Origin: Burhinus oedicnemus
Lineage: Eukaryota > Chordata > Aves > Charadriiformes > Burhinidae
DNA length: 64,000 bases
Assembly (NCBI GenBank): GCA_008921705.1
Contig: VFFE01007082.1
Location: forward strand, 732,916-796,915
Direction of reading: 5' to 3'
Part shown: positions 1 through 14,379 of the stretch, one piece after another
How the letters are laid out: each line of letters starts with the position of its first letter
Numbering within the stretch: position 1 is the first letter of the stretch
Position numbers and translations under genes: made by a program
The notes under the pieces: model-generated
The model's input: only the letters and a program-made list of their open reading frames with translations
Databases searched by the model: none
Told to the model about the DNA's origin: nothing

Positions 1-3000
1 TTTTTTTTTTTTTTTTCCCCCAGATGTAGCCCCTAAGTTGTAAGGTCTGGATTTCGATTGTAAGGATCTAGGCCATATGGAAGGGAACGGAGGATGAACT
101 GGAGTTGAGCCCTAAAACACATACAATACAGTCGTAGCTTCCAGCTGTTTAATCCTTATTCTTAACAATGCTACCATCTGTTTTAAACCCTCATAGGTGA
201 AAATTTTCTCTCTTTCCAGAAGACAACGACAGAATTGTGACGTAACACTGTAGCTCTGTAGAAATTAATTTAGTTGCACTGATGCCTTACACTATCAAAG
301 CTACTCAGAAAAGTAAAACCCCCAAAAGCCCTCAAAAACGCTAAACATTCTTTACTTGACAAACTAATGTCACCGATGAAATTACAGATCTCTGCCAGCA
401 TCGACCAGGTCTGAACACAGGGTCTTCACCCAGCCCTGCGCACTTTGGGAACGCGAGATACGCAGGTTTAGCTGCTTCAGAATGGATGTTTCTGCTCCTG
501 CCTTCGGAAGATATACAGCTAAATAAAAAGAGCGTTGCTATATTTTTCAACCAAGTTCAGTGAAATCTCCAATAGCCATAAATCCACCGAGCAGCCTCAC
601 ACCTCTCTCTTCAATTCCGAACTCTCATCTGAAAGACATTTCAAATACCTTGCTAATTTAACACACCGGAATCAAGCAAATCAACTCAGCACTCAAACAG
701 TCTGTTACTACAACAAGAAAGCTTTTTTCACGCGTGTGTCACAAGACCAAACCCTACTGTGTACCACCAGCTTAATGTCTGTCTGAAAATTCAAAGTGTC
801 ATCTGGGCAAAAGTAAACAAAACAAGAAAAAAAAAAATCTACGGAGAAGCACTGTAAAGAGCAAGGGAATTAGCAAAATGGATTCATAAGCATCTGGAAT
901 GATTTCAATACAAAATGCCCAGCAAATCTCCCTGCGCTGCTGACAAATCACCAGCTGAGGTAAATCCCAGATAATGAAACATTGTAAGAAAGGCTCTATT
1001 TAATAATTTAGCCCCTGTCAAGGAGTTTGTATTGATTCTTGTTTTCAGCACAGGGAGAGAATGTTATCTCCAGCCTTACGGCTCAATGACAGCATCAGTG
1101 AATTTAATCACTGTGCAGCTCCTGCCATGCAATCCTTAAACTGTCACCTCTGATTCTTCATCATTCCTTGCTACTTCGTTCCGAGCCCCCTACACCCACA
1201 TTTTCATACTAATCCCCCACCCGGCACGTGCCCCACTGTAATCACAGCAGCACTTCAATCTGCTTCACATTAGACGGGAAAGCCAAGCTCATTCGCAGAC
1301 TAAATTTTTTATTTTAAATAATTCAGCGCTCCTTCAAAACGTCTCATTCGTCTCTCTCTTATTAGCAAGTCTGCTGCGTACCTTAATAGCAAACTTCACC
1401 AGGTCGAAGGCAGGATTGAGCAATGGGACGGCAGTTCTACCAAAGGTTTTGAGTAGAAAGAAAGTCTTTCAGCCTTTTCTTGGCTGTAGAAGGGGAGATG
1501 AATCTGGAGAAGCGAGAATCTATATTAATCAGCGTTTTTTCCACACTAAAAAGGAAAGGTCACGCTGCCTCATAACTGGCCAGGAAAAATTAGCCACAAA
1601 TTAATTCAGCTGCAGTTCAGGAACAGAACGTCAATTCATCTACAAACAGAATGAGGCTTTTAAATACATAAATGCTTGTGGCTACAGAAAGCTCACCCAG
1701 ACATTTGCATTCAAAAACACTAGCTCCTGTAAAAGCGCAGAGAAAAACAGATGTAATTTTAACATGTTTGCTAAAATGCAAGGCCATATGCAAGAAGACT
1801 GCAAAGGAGAGGAAGCACATACCGCATAATTTAGAAAAACATATTTCTTTTATTTTTTCCTCTCTATTTCCAGGTGATACGCAATACTTTCCATTTCATA
1901 ATCCTTCGGATCACAGCAAAATGATCCCACAGGCCCGTACAGACAAGGTCATCACACACAGCTTTTCTATTACAGGGCACTAGCGGCATTTCACAACTGT
2001 CTTTTTATGCACTTCTGCCTTTCCATCCAGACTATAAATTGTTACAAGGCCCTGGGGCAATCCAGCTGTACGCTCCATTCAAATCAGGCTTCAAGGAGAA
2101 AGCACCACAGTCAGGATGCTTCAATCAAGTAAACACACAGGCACAAAGGGCAACCGCATCACAATTAATAACGTTTTCTTTTGTACGGCAAATGCCCCAT
2201 TTTTCTGTTTTTAAGTTTCTCTCTGATGCTCAGATTCAAAGTGTAGCCATTAGCATTTTAAATGGGACATCAAATTAAGTCAAAATATGATAAATCAGAA
2301 GCATGCTGCTGAAATCCATTTGCTGGTCGTGTTCCGTCTCTCTCCAGAAAAAAGGAAAACCTTAAAAAGGCAATTTGGACTTATTTATCAAACACTGGAA
2401 ATTCATACCAAGAAAGGTTTACATGACAGGATTAGAGGACCGATTTGCAAGATGTATTATATTCGTATAAATTGCTTTGTATCACGGTCAGAGATATCCT
2501 GCCATTACCAGTAGCTTTGTGTTTCTTCCGGCTGTCCGTCCTCACCCTTTGGTTTTGCTGTTGCTGTTCCTGTGTACCAAACTTCTCACTTCACCTCTAC
2601 TTGTTATTGCAGAGAAAAAGCATCTAAACTTCTTGGACAATAGCTGCACTTTCTCTTTAGTTTTTGATGTGTCTTTTTCCCCTTTCAACCTAGAAGTTAA
2701 GTTGGAATTGCCTCGGTTTCAGTAAATTAATCTGAACTTTATGTGCAATACACTGCTAAGTGTAATGTTCTGTGACCAGCTGCGTTTTCCAATCAGTACG
2801 CTCTTACTTGGGACCGAAGTTCAAACTTAGGGAAGTTCTGCATTGCGCTTTGTTTCCTTCTCCCGAAACACTAATATTCAGTAATTTTATTTTACTACTG
2901 ATCTCTGCATACAGATAAACATATTTCCAGTATCCGTGGCTCTTTACTACTTTTGATATTTAAATTGAGATAAGTAATCAAAGCTGGATACGCATGGGTT

Positions 3001-4612
3001 TAGACGTATAATTAACATATTCATATTTGAAATGCAATTACTACTGTTGCATCACATATTTAAGCCAACAGCTGGTTATTTAAGGTGAGGAGAAAAGTTT
3101 TATTGAGATAAAACAATCTTTTAACCAACCCAGCAGGCTTTTTTTTTTGCTCACAACCCATGAAAGCGGCTGCTCCCGTCTCCTGAGGAAGCCGCTCGCA
3201 CCACGAGACAGAGCAAGAGCTTGGTACAGAGCGCCCGTGTCTGCGCTCCTCTGCGGAGATAGAAATGGGTGCTTGAATTCTACTGGATTGAAAAGAATAC
3301 TCCTGTTGGATTTCTCACTCACATGGTGTCACAGAGCTTTCCCTAAAGCCGGTTTAGTTGATGTAACTGGGGGTGTGCGCGTGTGTATCTGTGTTACAGA
3401 ACGGTTACCTAACCCGGCGTCACGGGTAAGCCGACATTAATTATCATTCACGCAGCTTCAGAGAGGGCAGTGCTTGGCCAGCAACAGCGCCCGTCCACAA
3501 CCCTAGGTGTTCAGCAGAAAGCCGCTTCGGAAGAACAGGCAGCAGGGTGGTGATCCTTGGCTTTCTAACAGCATCGGTTTCCACATCAAATAAATTACAT
3601 CCTTGAGAATTCCTGAAACACCGCGGCGTGCCTCTCTGGTAGGCCCACTGAACACAAACGGCAAATTATTCAAGCTGGTTAGGCTTACCTACATATCCCG
3701 ACGGACCAGCCCCGCAGTCTGCCTACATATTTCACACTAGTTACAAGCTACCGGCTCGCACTGTGTTCTGCCTCCCGGCTTTCCAGCCTGCAGGATTGGA
3801 AGGAGCTTCCTTCCAGTTCGGCGAGGTCCTACGCAAAAGAGCATCAAAAGCCATCTCAATGACCACCGCGCAAGCGTATTAACCGAATTTCTGCATATTA
3901 ATTGGATTTTCTCAGACAAGTCAGTCATCTAAGTTTTAATCATGTATTTTCATCATCTGGAAGTAATCACAGTCAACATTTTAATTAAGATAAAGAGAAT
4001 GGACTGAATTTTAGGACCTGTTAACCATTAAGAGACAGAGAGAAACTTCACTGTTTATAATACACAAATCATAATGCGAAGAATCTGTCGAGGTTTAAAA
4101 CTACAACAGAAAACCATAAATGCTATTTAATAAAAAACTCTATTCCTATTCCTTTACAGCTCTGAAGCTGTATCCTCAGTCTGATGAGAATCCAAACCTG
4201 TTTCTTCAGATAGCCTGATCCAAAAAGAAACTCAGTGAGCATTTACTTGTTCAAAACATCGCCTTCTTCAATCAAAAAAAAAAAAAAAGAAAAAAAGGGG
4301 CTTGTTTTCTTTTTTGGGGGGATAGGGGGCTGGGTGGAATGAAGCAGCAAAATGTATCGGCATGTGAAAGAAACATGACTGGCTGAGCAGATCCTTAGCT
4401 ATTTCCTCAAGAAATTCCAGATACTATTCTTCTGCCAGAAACTCAGAACAAGGAGATCAAAGCGATTTTGGTCAGGTTTGATTTATTCTTAGCAGAGCTT
4501 AGACTTCAATTCAGAGACCACAATAACAGGATAAGTAACTGGAGTCAGGCTTACTAACTGAAGGACTAGATGAAATGAGTGAAGATAGTATCAATTCTGG
4601 AAAATTAGCATT

Positions 4613-4638
4613 GGGGGTGGGGTGGGGTGGGGGGTGGG
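4613..4638 (+). other. G-quadruplex candidate
   Basis: Five runs of three or more G separated by single T bases (GGGGGTGGGG, TGGGG, TGGGGGG, TGGG) satisfy the G3+N1-7 pattern with one-base loops, the most stable class. It lies on the template strand for RERE transcription, inside an intron. Confidence 0.75.
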
Positions 4639-7600
4639 AATGAAGCAATGTTTAATTCCCAGCTACTTATTTCAGAACTATTAAAGTTCAAAACTTTAGG
4701 TCTGCAGACAATTCACTCCTGCTCACTTCCTCTTCATCGCCAACTAAAATATGACTCAGTCATCGTTACCGTGCTGTGTACGCTTTGATCAATGTATTTG
4801 TAGCACCAAAGAATATTTAAGAAATACTTTGTGAAGTCTGTAGATTTTTTTTTACGATATTTTGACTCATGCCAAATTAAAGGGAACAAAATGTATGCTT
4901 CTGTAACTCTGTGATGACTAGAAAATTTGTATTTATGACAGCAGTATGCTGCTGTTGAAACAACTGCATTGTTAGAAATGCAGTGGTATTAGCACAGAAT
5001 TAAGTTAAAAGCAGCAGACTGATGTACAGGAGACATCTCTTGATGGAAACAGCCTTAACGGTTTCTGACAGAAAGAAAAACTAATCAGAAAAATTTACGT
5101 GGGAAAGAAAAAAAACCCCACACACCTAAGCATTAACTGCTTCCATTTTATTGACTTGTCCATGTAATTTAAACCCCAAGATGTAAGACTGTTCTAGAAC
5201 ACCACAAAAAATGAACAGTAAAACAAACCCTGAATTAAATGCTAACGGATCCCAGTTTTACTACTCTACCAAACACTATTTTCTTCCTACAGTTGTTCAA
5301 CAGTCAAGTTATGTCAATGAAGCACTAAAGCCACATTATTATGCCCTTTTACAAGCTTTATCCACATATTCCAGCTTCCCAATTACATTTTGCTGTTTCT
5401 TATAATAATATTTTTGAAGTAACTGACATTGTAAGATGGCTAACACAGGCATAAAACAAATGGGTACAGTGTTTCCCATGAAACAAAACAAGGTTAGAAA
5501 AGTTGCTCTAAAGCTAATCACAACCTTGCATAATCCAGATTTACAGAAGACCACTTAAACTCAACCGCTCGTTTGGCTGTCCCGACGCGCTCCTGGCTCG
5601 GAAGGAGGGAGAGCATCTACCACAAAGTAACTGAGAGCAAATATTTAGTACCATCAATGAAAGAGAAGGAACTGAGAACCAACAAAAACGTGGAAGGCAA
5701 TAAACCAACCCCAGATTTAAGTATTGCTTCACCACAGTTCGTTCCTAATCAAAGTCCTTACGGATAATCTGGTCTTGAGTCCTGAAAGAGGATAGTATTA
5801 ATCCAGAGCAAAATGAATTAGCACTAAAGAGAGGTTAAAAAAATTTCTGGGTCACAAACAGCACAAAATAGCCCGGGGCAGGGGGGGAGGAACAACATCT
5901 AGTAACTTGGTTTTGGTGGGTTTTGTTTTGTTTAAGTATAGGCAACTATCTTATACTCCTCCGATAGGCTAAAGCAATTTCACATTTAAAATGTATTAAG
6001 TTCAATAATTCAGAAGTGGTGAAGTGAAGCGAAGAAGGAAAGCGTTAATGGCATATTACACCTTTTTGCACGACCCACCACCCCATCATTTTCTCTAAGG
6101 AGAGGAAAAAAGCTGTACTCTTAACAGCCAACATTTACAAATATAGTAAATATTTCCCTATTTGAGGGCAAAAATGAAACAGCAGATTTCCAAAGAACTT
6201 GCTCCTCAATGTTCTGCGAAATTCCCAACAAAAAACCCACCATCACAAGTAAGTAGCAAAATAGCACGAGAGCTAGAGAAACGTTATTCTGTATTTTCAC
6301 ATCCTCGATGTGTCACTTCAGAACTGCCACCTGGAGAGAACACCCGAAGCGCTGGGTAACGACGGGTACCCTTAGTGATCCAGCTCGGACAAAGGGCATC
6401 TTGTTTTCCTAGTGGGGAGAAACACAGGGGCAAGGAAAATCCACTAGACGCTGCAGTACAGCTCAACACTGCATCACCAAGAAAAATAATGTTCACTCTA
6501 AGGACCACACATCTTTTTTGCTTTGGAGAACACGTCTGCTCTAGTGCCATGTAACGTTTACTGAAACAACTTAACTCTGTAGGCGGCTGGAAAAAAAAAA
6601 TCCTTTTCTAAGCAAGACAAGATTCATGGGAAGCACTTCCCATTCCTATCTTTCAATTATTTTCCACCAATTCCTGCTGTTTCCCTTTCTACAAAAATGG
6701 GTTAACTAGCAGGTTACTATCTACTGTTGCAGAAATCAAGCTTTCTAGTGCTGAACTCCGATTTATAAATGAAAATATGCACATCCTTAGCACTTGAGAG
6801 TTCTGTTGTCATCAGTTGACAACATCCATACTAAACTTAACGAACATTTCCAGGGAGAAACTTAAATTACATTGCAATCACTGCTGTCTTAATAAAAGCT
6901 AAATTAACAAAAAAAATTCTATTTGTGAAGACATCTGGTATCGTAAAAAAGTTAACATAATGCCACTATTTGGAAACCTGTAATTTATTTTTTTTTATCC
7001 AGCAGCAATAATGCACTGTATTAGACCTGTGCATCTCTGGAATTTCTCAGATCTCTGCCCAGAGAGGGCTTTGCCGACTAGATCTGGTGCGGATCAGGCT
7101 ACAGGGGGTTTGGCAGCATTCTTTACCTTTAAAGAACCGCCAACAAAGTTACCTTGATGCTAAATTCTGCCTGAAGATTTATGGACTTCCTATAGAATAC
7201 CTCACAAACCCAACAGAGATGGTTTGTCGAAGGACTACCGATTGCCAGGAAAAAGATCACGGTGCCTCTCTGTCAAAGTCTCTGATAGCTACCGGCAATC
7301 CATCCTGGAGAGTTTGTCACACGGAATGAACGCAGAGAGGAAGTTTGACAAAATTAATGCCATAACTAAAATTTACTGGCAATTCAGCAAATCCCAGTCA
7401 GTGGCCACTAAAGATAGAGAAATTGCAACAAAATTCTTGGTTATGCAAAGACCAAAGAGATTAGAAGGCAAAGGCTGAAAATGTGACCTATTAAAAAAAA
7501 GACAGAACATTTTTAATGGTATAAGGAAGCATTTGATTCAATGGATAAATTGGACCAACACCGCACTTCTAACTTGTTGAAAAACTGAAAGAAAAATACC

Positions 7601-8615
7601 TGCATGTTTTCCCTGCCATCCCTTCCCTCGTCCATCCCAAAATCCTACCAGCTTTGGACTGGCAAAGGCTCCTACAAAAAGCAGCTGGGTTTTGAACCTA
7701 GCTCTCCGATCTCCGCGTGCAGCCAGCAGCTGACATGTGGAAGCGAGTTTTTATTCACTCCCAGTTTCTGCATACCATCCATCTGCTTTTTTAAGCAAAG
7801 TTCAGACAGATGAAAATAACAGGAGAGAGCCAAGAGACTCTGCCTTAAAAATACTCACTGTTGCCTCACTCCGGATTCCCGAGCCTTTGTTTGGGTCCTG
7901 AACAAGCACTGAATTCCCTTGGATACTAAAAATACTATTGCACCAGAAAGGCATCCTATCTATTTAGAAGGTGTTTTTCACATCCATTGTTGTTTTGTGA
8001 CAAGGCAAAGTAAAAACCAGTGTATTTGTACTTGCTGTGGCATCCTCCACCAAACACACAAACAAAAACTTCCTTAAAGACCCACAATAGTTTTTTCCCC
8101 CCTGTGCTACCTTCCATATCACACATCATTCTGAAAAACAAAAAAAAGTTAATTTGACTAGTTTCTTAAAAATTCACCATTAAAATGAGTCTCAGCTATG
8201 CAGTAATTCTAAAACCAGACCACAATATGGTAACAAACCATCAGGGAGCTTAAGCTGCCACCAGCTACTGAAGTATCTTCCATTCATATTTACCATACCA
8301 CACCAGCACAAAAACCCTCCTGGATTTGTACAAACTCCAGTTTAAAGGCAAGCAACTTTTATGGCTTTTAAGCCACAAAGAGCATTTAAAGAAGAAAAAA
8401 TTATTCTCGATTGCTTTCTCACTAAGAGTATTCTACATGTATATCATTAGCAAGGAAAAGTGAAACTTGGTAGCTCCCCGACTAATGGAAGTTACCACTT
8501 GGATTCACAGACAGTTACAGGAGAAGATTGATAAGGTTTCGTATTTAAGACTAATAGCTAGCTTGTTTCATCACCTCCAAACCTTACTGGACATCCTTGG
8601 GTACTGAAATATGTT

Positions 8616-8700
8616 TAAAAAACACACCCCAAAACCCAAACCAACAAAAAATACCACCCCCACCCCCCAAAAAAAACCCCAACCCAACAAACCCTACCAG
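8616..8700. repeat. A/C-rich low-complexity tract
   Basis: Mixed units of AAACC, CCCAAAA and CCAACCCAAC on the plus strand, without a fixed period. Similar tracts occur at about 52905-53060 and 57064-57105. Confidence 0.8.
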
Positions 8701-11700
8701 AGCTACGGACATCAGCCCTAGGGGCCGGGGTGCGTGACCATTAGATTAACACAGATCCCTCTAAGTATCGTAGAGAATTAGGCATAACAAAAACTCTGCA
8801 GTTTGACCAGGAACTGAGTGTGCCTTTCCCTTCTCCAAGTCGGAAGCGCGTTACCCCAGGCAGATGCTGAATAGCGAGCCTGAACTACAGGTGGTTTTCC
8901 AAACTCCTGACCGGCACCACAGAGTAGGAAGGGACAAGCAATGACGGACCAGGTGAAGTCCCCTCCTGGCACCAGCTCCATTCCCTCACAGCGTTCTGCA
9001 CAACTCCCACAGGTTTCAAATCAATGCTTTTCCAAGCGGTTTCTCGGCTGCAGGAACAGTCCCTGCATTTCTTAAAAGCATGCCAAGCAGCTCGCGCAGC
9101 ACAGCGGTACTCCTACCCCAGCTTTGGTGCCGGTGCTATTTAGCTCTCTCCCCAAGAACATACGACTCTATCAACACGTTGCTGGAAGTGATTTTGAAAG
9201 AGGATATTAATCTTAGAGTGAAACCCGTGTTATAGAAGTACTGAAGCAATGGCAGACCAGAAAGGACATGACAATTACTTAAAGTGCTGCTTCTTGTTGA
9301 CAGTTTCCCTAAGATGGAACACATTGTAGTGAATCATATTTCACTTCTCAATTCCAGAAAGTTGTTTACATGAATCCCAGAAAGCTTGAAGGAATCCAGT
9401 ATCACAGAAATGGTAAAGACAGAAGAGGATAAATGTTCCCCACGACAGTGTCTAACATAATTAAGCTGGATTGATCAAATCACTTCTTCCCATGTGGCCA
9501 GCCTTAATGCGCCATTTGATTTTTTTGACTCCGGAGAGAGAGGTCCCAACACTAGCTGTGCTCCTCCGGGTGCCCTCAGTGCTGGGGAACCAAAGCTCCT
9601 GCTCTTCCAGCCTCAGCTTGTCCCGATACAAGAACACACACAACTCACGGGGGGAATGACCGGTCTCCATGGCATCACAGCTCTGCTCCATGCGAAGCAA
9701 CGCACGGCAACACGACGCAGGATGGCAGAGACAGATTACAAAGAAATCAGCAGTAAGTAAAGCTTCATCACGAGGATTTTATGGCCACTGGTGAAGTGCA
9801 ATTGCTCTTCAGGAAAGCAAAAGAGCTGTTCCTCTAGTGTAATTTTTAGTAGAACCAATTCATCTTAATGTCAAGAGAAACTTGTGAGGGAAGTATAAGC
9901 TAATGCAAAGTACACCATTTTACCTGCCTTAACTGCTGGAACTGCGAAGAGCATGCACAGGAAAACAATTACTGGTTTCTCCAAGTCACACGCTCTAGAC
10001 ACTAGAATAAAAACCTACTCTGATCTTATTTGTCACATCTGCTTCTGGAGTAGCATGACTTCATCAAGTTATAAGTAATCTCACCCTGTTTTCCACACCG
10101 GTATTTGTGAAAGTGAAGCAGGCAAAACAGTTCTGACCACAAAGATGCTGTTTCTAACACACGAAAGGGAGTAAGTCCATTTATAGGGAACACACCGCTC
10201 TCTACTTCAGTATTTGCTTCTACCTTTTTAGCCTCCTGCCGTCTGTCACACAAAAGAAGCTTGAACGCTAAACTAGAAGAAACTGCCAGACTTTGTAGAA
10301 CCAGTTTCTAGTTCTGCAATAAACGTAAAACCATATCTAATTATGAATTAAGATCTCACTGGAAAAAGCAAGTTAAACTTCAGTTTACTTCAGGAGTGAA
10401 ACGGAATTGTTCTCTGGCCTCGGCCCCAGAATGACTCTGGGTACCTTCTGCCCTGCAGTACAGCACACACATACATCACACACCATCTCCTTTGGCATTT
10501 TTAACTTTTTTTTTTTTTTAATGCAAGCTTACATTCCGTGTTTTTATCAGTAAAAACACACCACCATCAACTCCTATGCCTGAACTGCACCTAGAACAGC
10601 AGCAGTATAAGGTAAAACCCACACGCTCATCCAAAAACTTCTAGTTTATGACAACCAACATAATAATGTACTTAATTAGTAGGCGACATTTCAAAGCTGT
10701 TGACTTTAACTTCCCTGCTTCACTTGACATATTTAGCTGAAGGCTAAACAAGGCTGTTTTCCTGTTGGTATCTCGCACTAGAACAGAAATCAAGTGTCCT
10801 TTCCACTGTCCATCTTTCCTTTTCCCCAATGGTAAAGTCAACAGTGACAAACACACTGAAGATTCATTTTTGCTAGCATAATCAGCATCAAGCGGTTTTT
10901 GTTTTCTTTTATGCATGTCAGTAAGAAAACAAAAATCTAATGGAGAAATTAAAGAACTCCAAGCAGGCAAAAGGAAATATAAAACAATGATACTGTTTCC
11001 GTGCGAAAAAAATATGCAAAATTGCCAGCAACACTGATGTCACATCCTTTGCATGTTTAAAACATGAAAAAAGAGAATCCGCTCAAAAAAAATTGTAAAG
11101 GGACTAAAACATGCCACAATACACTTCCCACATAGTTTTGCAAACAGCTTTACTGTGTTGTACAGGACCAATGCTGACAACAGAAGCTTCAGCTTTTGTC
11201 ATTAATATCCTGAGCAATTAATGCAACTCAGCAGGAACTTACTGGCCAGAATGACAACTATCACATTGCCATTCCAGTCAGACACAAAAGCACCTGCTAA
11301 CATGCAGGAGTAGTACAACTGCGACTTAACCCATTGCTAGAACCCGTTAACTAGAAATCCAACAACTCCTTTAAAAAAAAAAAAGGGGGGGTGATCAGGA
11401 AGGGGAGAGAGCACGCATGCCCAAAGGTGCCAAGCGCTACCAGGGACATTAGCACTGAGGCAAGTCTGCATGTTCTCCTCCACTGCGGTCTCACAAAATA
11501 AACTTGTAAGGAATAAAATGGAAGACTTGAGTAAGAAAGCTTGGAAAAGGAAGCTACATTCTGGTTGCAACAGACAGTGGGTGATCTGTGCCTGTAGACT
11601 ATAGCTTGATAAGAAGGATGGTTTATTACATATTCAGAACTTCCATAAACCAACAACAGCAAGACGAGCAGCAGTAACAGTTACCTTTCCCAAACAGCCT

Positions 11701-12437
11701 GCTTACACTACCCAAAGCACTGCCAAGCCCAGAACAAGCAGCGGTGCCCCTTGTGTCAAACAGCCAGCAGCCTCCAGCTCTGCCGAAGCAGCAAGCGGCT
11801 TTCCGGGCAGCTACAGCATACTGGGAAGGAACACGTTTAACCTTTCAGATATATAAGTTCAGATAAAAAGGGGCAAACCACAACTCCAACTAATTTGTTC
11901 TTGCACAGGTCCCCGACTTTTCATTTTTAAAGAATAAAGTGCTAAAGCATCCTTAAATGTTACCTTCTATTTTTCCAAATCGATATAGACTGCTCATATC
12001 AAGTCTAGTCTCCCCCTGCATCCTCAACCCTCAGGCCACCCATCAGCTGAGATACACAGGCTACCAGTAGCCACCCACATGCTTCCACTTACACAGCTGT
12101 GCTATATAAAGCTGGAGGTAAAGGCACAGCCAAATTTAACTTCCCAGGAAAAACTTCACTTACCAAGGCCACAATTTCCTAAAAAACACTCAACATTTCT
12201 GTGGATTACAAAACCGTATAATGATGTAGACCACAATTTGAACTCTTACAGTTAACTAAGTTAACTAAGTCTATAGCAAAGATAGATCGCTGTCTTAATA
12301 GCAAACCAGCTACTATTTCGGAAGCTAAAGATCTACTCAGAAGGAGCAAGGAGCTACAGGAAGAGATACAAAGAAATATTGCCATCTCACTGGAGAACGG
12401 GGCAGGGAAAAAGAGGATATGTGAAAATTTTCCTTAC

Positions 12438-12508
12438 CAGTTTGAAGTCTTGAATGCTGCAGATGAAATACGGGGTATTCGGCCGGCGACTTTCAATATA
12501 TACGCAAT
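12438..12508 (-). CDS. RERE: RERE, second coding exon (BAH domain, N-terminal part)
   Basis: This 71-base exon follows a T-rich tract and an AG acceptor (12510-12509) and ends at CTG|GTAAGG (donor GT at 12437-12436). The final G of the previous coding exon plus AT here makes an Asp codon. The frame then reads [15 protein letters not shown] followed by ICSIQDFKL, which completes residues 109-132. These residues are the start of the RERE BAH domain, a chromatin-reader fold. Exon length and phase (enters phase 1, leaves phase 0) fit the family, and the sequence agrees with the vertebrate protein as I know it. Reading through the donor gives VRKIFTYP and then a non-RERE tail, so the splice site and not the longer open frame defines the exon. 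The next expected exon (HNSQACC... or MNVKWYYRQ-type sequence) was not found in positions 1-12437. Confidence 0.96.
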
Positions 12509-14367
12509 CTTTAAAAAAACAAGATTTTAAAATAATGGAAATTAACTTCTGTACCTCCAAGAAAGAACATAAAAACAGGATAATATTTTTTAAAAACAGC
12601 TTAAGCTTAGAAAGAGCCACCATTTCATTTGCATAACATGTAATTTATTATGAGTATGATCTAAAATTAGAAAGTAGATGCTTTATGATGATAAATAAGG
12701 GAATTAATTGCATAAAAATTAACTTTGATTTGAATAGACATTTTGCTAGAAAAACAAAAAGGAAATCATAGAAGACCATTCAGAATTTAGTTAATAAAAA
12801 TGACCAGGGCACAACCCATGAACCAGAGCAAAATAAGACAGGAAACTAATCAGATCTTCTGTGGTTAGCTTGCTATTAAGACCCTGGTACTAACATATTT
12901 TCTCTTCTAATTGTGAAGAAAACCAAGGCAACCCACCATAGATGAAATGCAGCAAACTAAATTAGATTTACCGTAGGGAAGGACTGGGTTTTCTCAAATT
13001 ACAGTTGACATGACAGAAACAGAGTAATTATTTTTGTTTGCCTTTGACAACTGGACTCTACAAGGTTGCTGTAAAATAAGGTCTGTTGTATTAAAAACAT
13101 TACAACAAAAGCTGTGCCTCAGAATAAAATTACAGCAAGGATGGGAAAGAAGTGCCCAATTAATGATAATCACCTTAGAAATCAGAAAATTCACACCTGG
13201 CTTGCCGTAAGGCAAAGATGGAACTCCCAAAGCCAAACAAGTATTTAAAAGGACGGTCATTGTGTTTTCCTTTTATATTCAGATAGGTAATTGCTATCCG
13301 AAAGACAAGACAAAGAACACCAGCTATTCTATGAAAGACTCTCCATGGACTTATTTATATTTCTACAGAAAAATTCCAAAGTCTTAGAGTTTTATAAGAC
13401 ATGTTTCAAAACACAACCAATACCCTGCTTCATGTCTTGTAAAATCTAGAAGTTGTTCAAGGCAAACATTTTCTAGTTCGTACACTCCACAAGCAGCATT
13501 CCGAAGGATGCACTGCCATTGTTTATAGCAATAAAGCATCTTTCTCCTGAAAGAAAAAACCCTTCATTAACCATTTGAAACCCAACCTGTCCTCAGGAAT
13601 CCTCTCACCACTGAGAGTTAACTCAAAGATTAATTTAAAAGAAAGAAACTTAGCAGCTATTTAGCAGGAATACCTTAGGAGTATCAAAAGTGCAGAAAGA
13701 CTCTTAGTAGCTACATCAACCAAGCTGGAAAAAGGCCAGGCATTTTAAATCTATAACACTTCAAGGAGATATGCCAGAATTACAGGGTTGTGCATCTGAT
13801 TTCAAATGCGGCGGCAGTACAATCTCCCGTTCTAATGAGAGCGAGGTGTACAGTACCCATCTTCATTCATGGCAGGTAACTGATGTTTTGCCAGGATCAA
13901 AGCAACTCCGCTGGCAAACCAAACTTTAAACGCAGTTAGCGCCTCTCCCCAAATTCTGCACTGCTTGTTGCAATCACGCAGGTCTGGACTTGCTGGTTTT
14001 GGCTACAAGCACAGTCATAGCCAGGAACCCTAGATTATACTAGTATTCCAGTAAAACACCCATAATTTTACAGGCAAGAAATCATAGCCTGAAGTAGCCA
14101 GGTGACAGGCTGCGATTTCACAGTGGTGTTTTTGAGGTTGGGGGTTTCCTCTGACGAAGCAAGGAAATGAACTTTGGAGTTACAGTCCAATACTTCCTAC
14201 CATGAAAACTCTTCCTACACTGGGACATTTCACAGCCACAGAATTTGTGTTCTGCTTACCCCAGAAGACATTCCTCTCCATTCTCAGTGGTGAGACCAAG
14301 AGGGGAAAAAGGCAGGAAATAATTCTAGCTTTTCTACCAGTCATTTAAAATTCAAGTGTGAAATGAT

Positions 14368-14379
14368 CCCCCCCCCCCC
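14368..14379. repeat. C12 mononucleotide run
   Basis: Twelve consecutive C in intronic sequence, prone to length errors. Confidence 0.9.

Larger units (their letters stand above)
1..12437 (-). other. RERE: RERE intron after coding exon 2 (partial, runs off the window)
   Basis: This is intronic sequence downstream of the donor at 12437-12436. It contains only low-complexity tracts (a T16 run at 1-16, A/G runs near 4274-4337, an A/C-rich tract at 8616-8700), a G-quadruplex-like run at 4613-4638 and an enhancer-like block near 940-1135. I searched by eye for the next RERE exons, using the expected BAH-domain residues, and did not find them. A short exon could still have been missed. Confidence 0.8.

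Noticed and set aside
7683..7705. T-arm-like GGTTCAAAACC on the minus strand with MIR-like flanks
   Set aside because: Only about 20 bases resemble a tRNA or MIR core, and no convincing A box or extended similarity is present.
12387..12623. A 78-codon minus-strand frame as a stand-alone gene
   Set aside because: Only 24 codons in the middle are real (RERE coding exon 2). The ends are read-through of the acceptor and donor.
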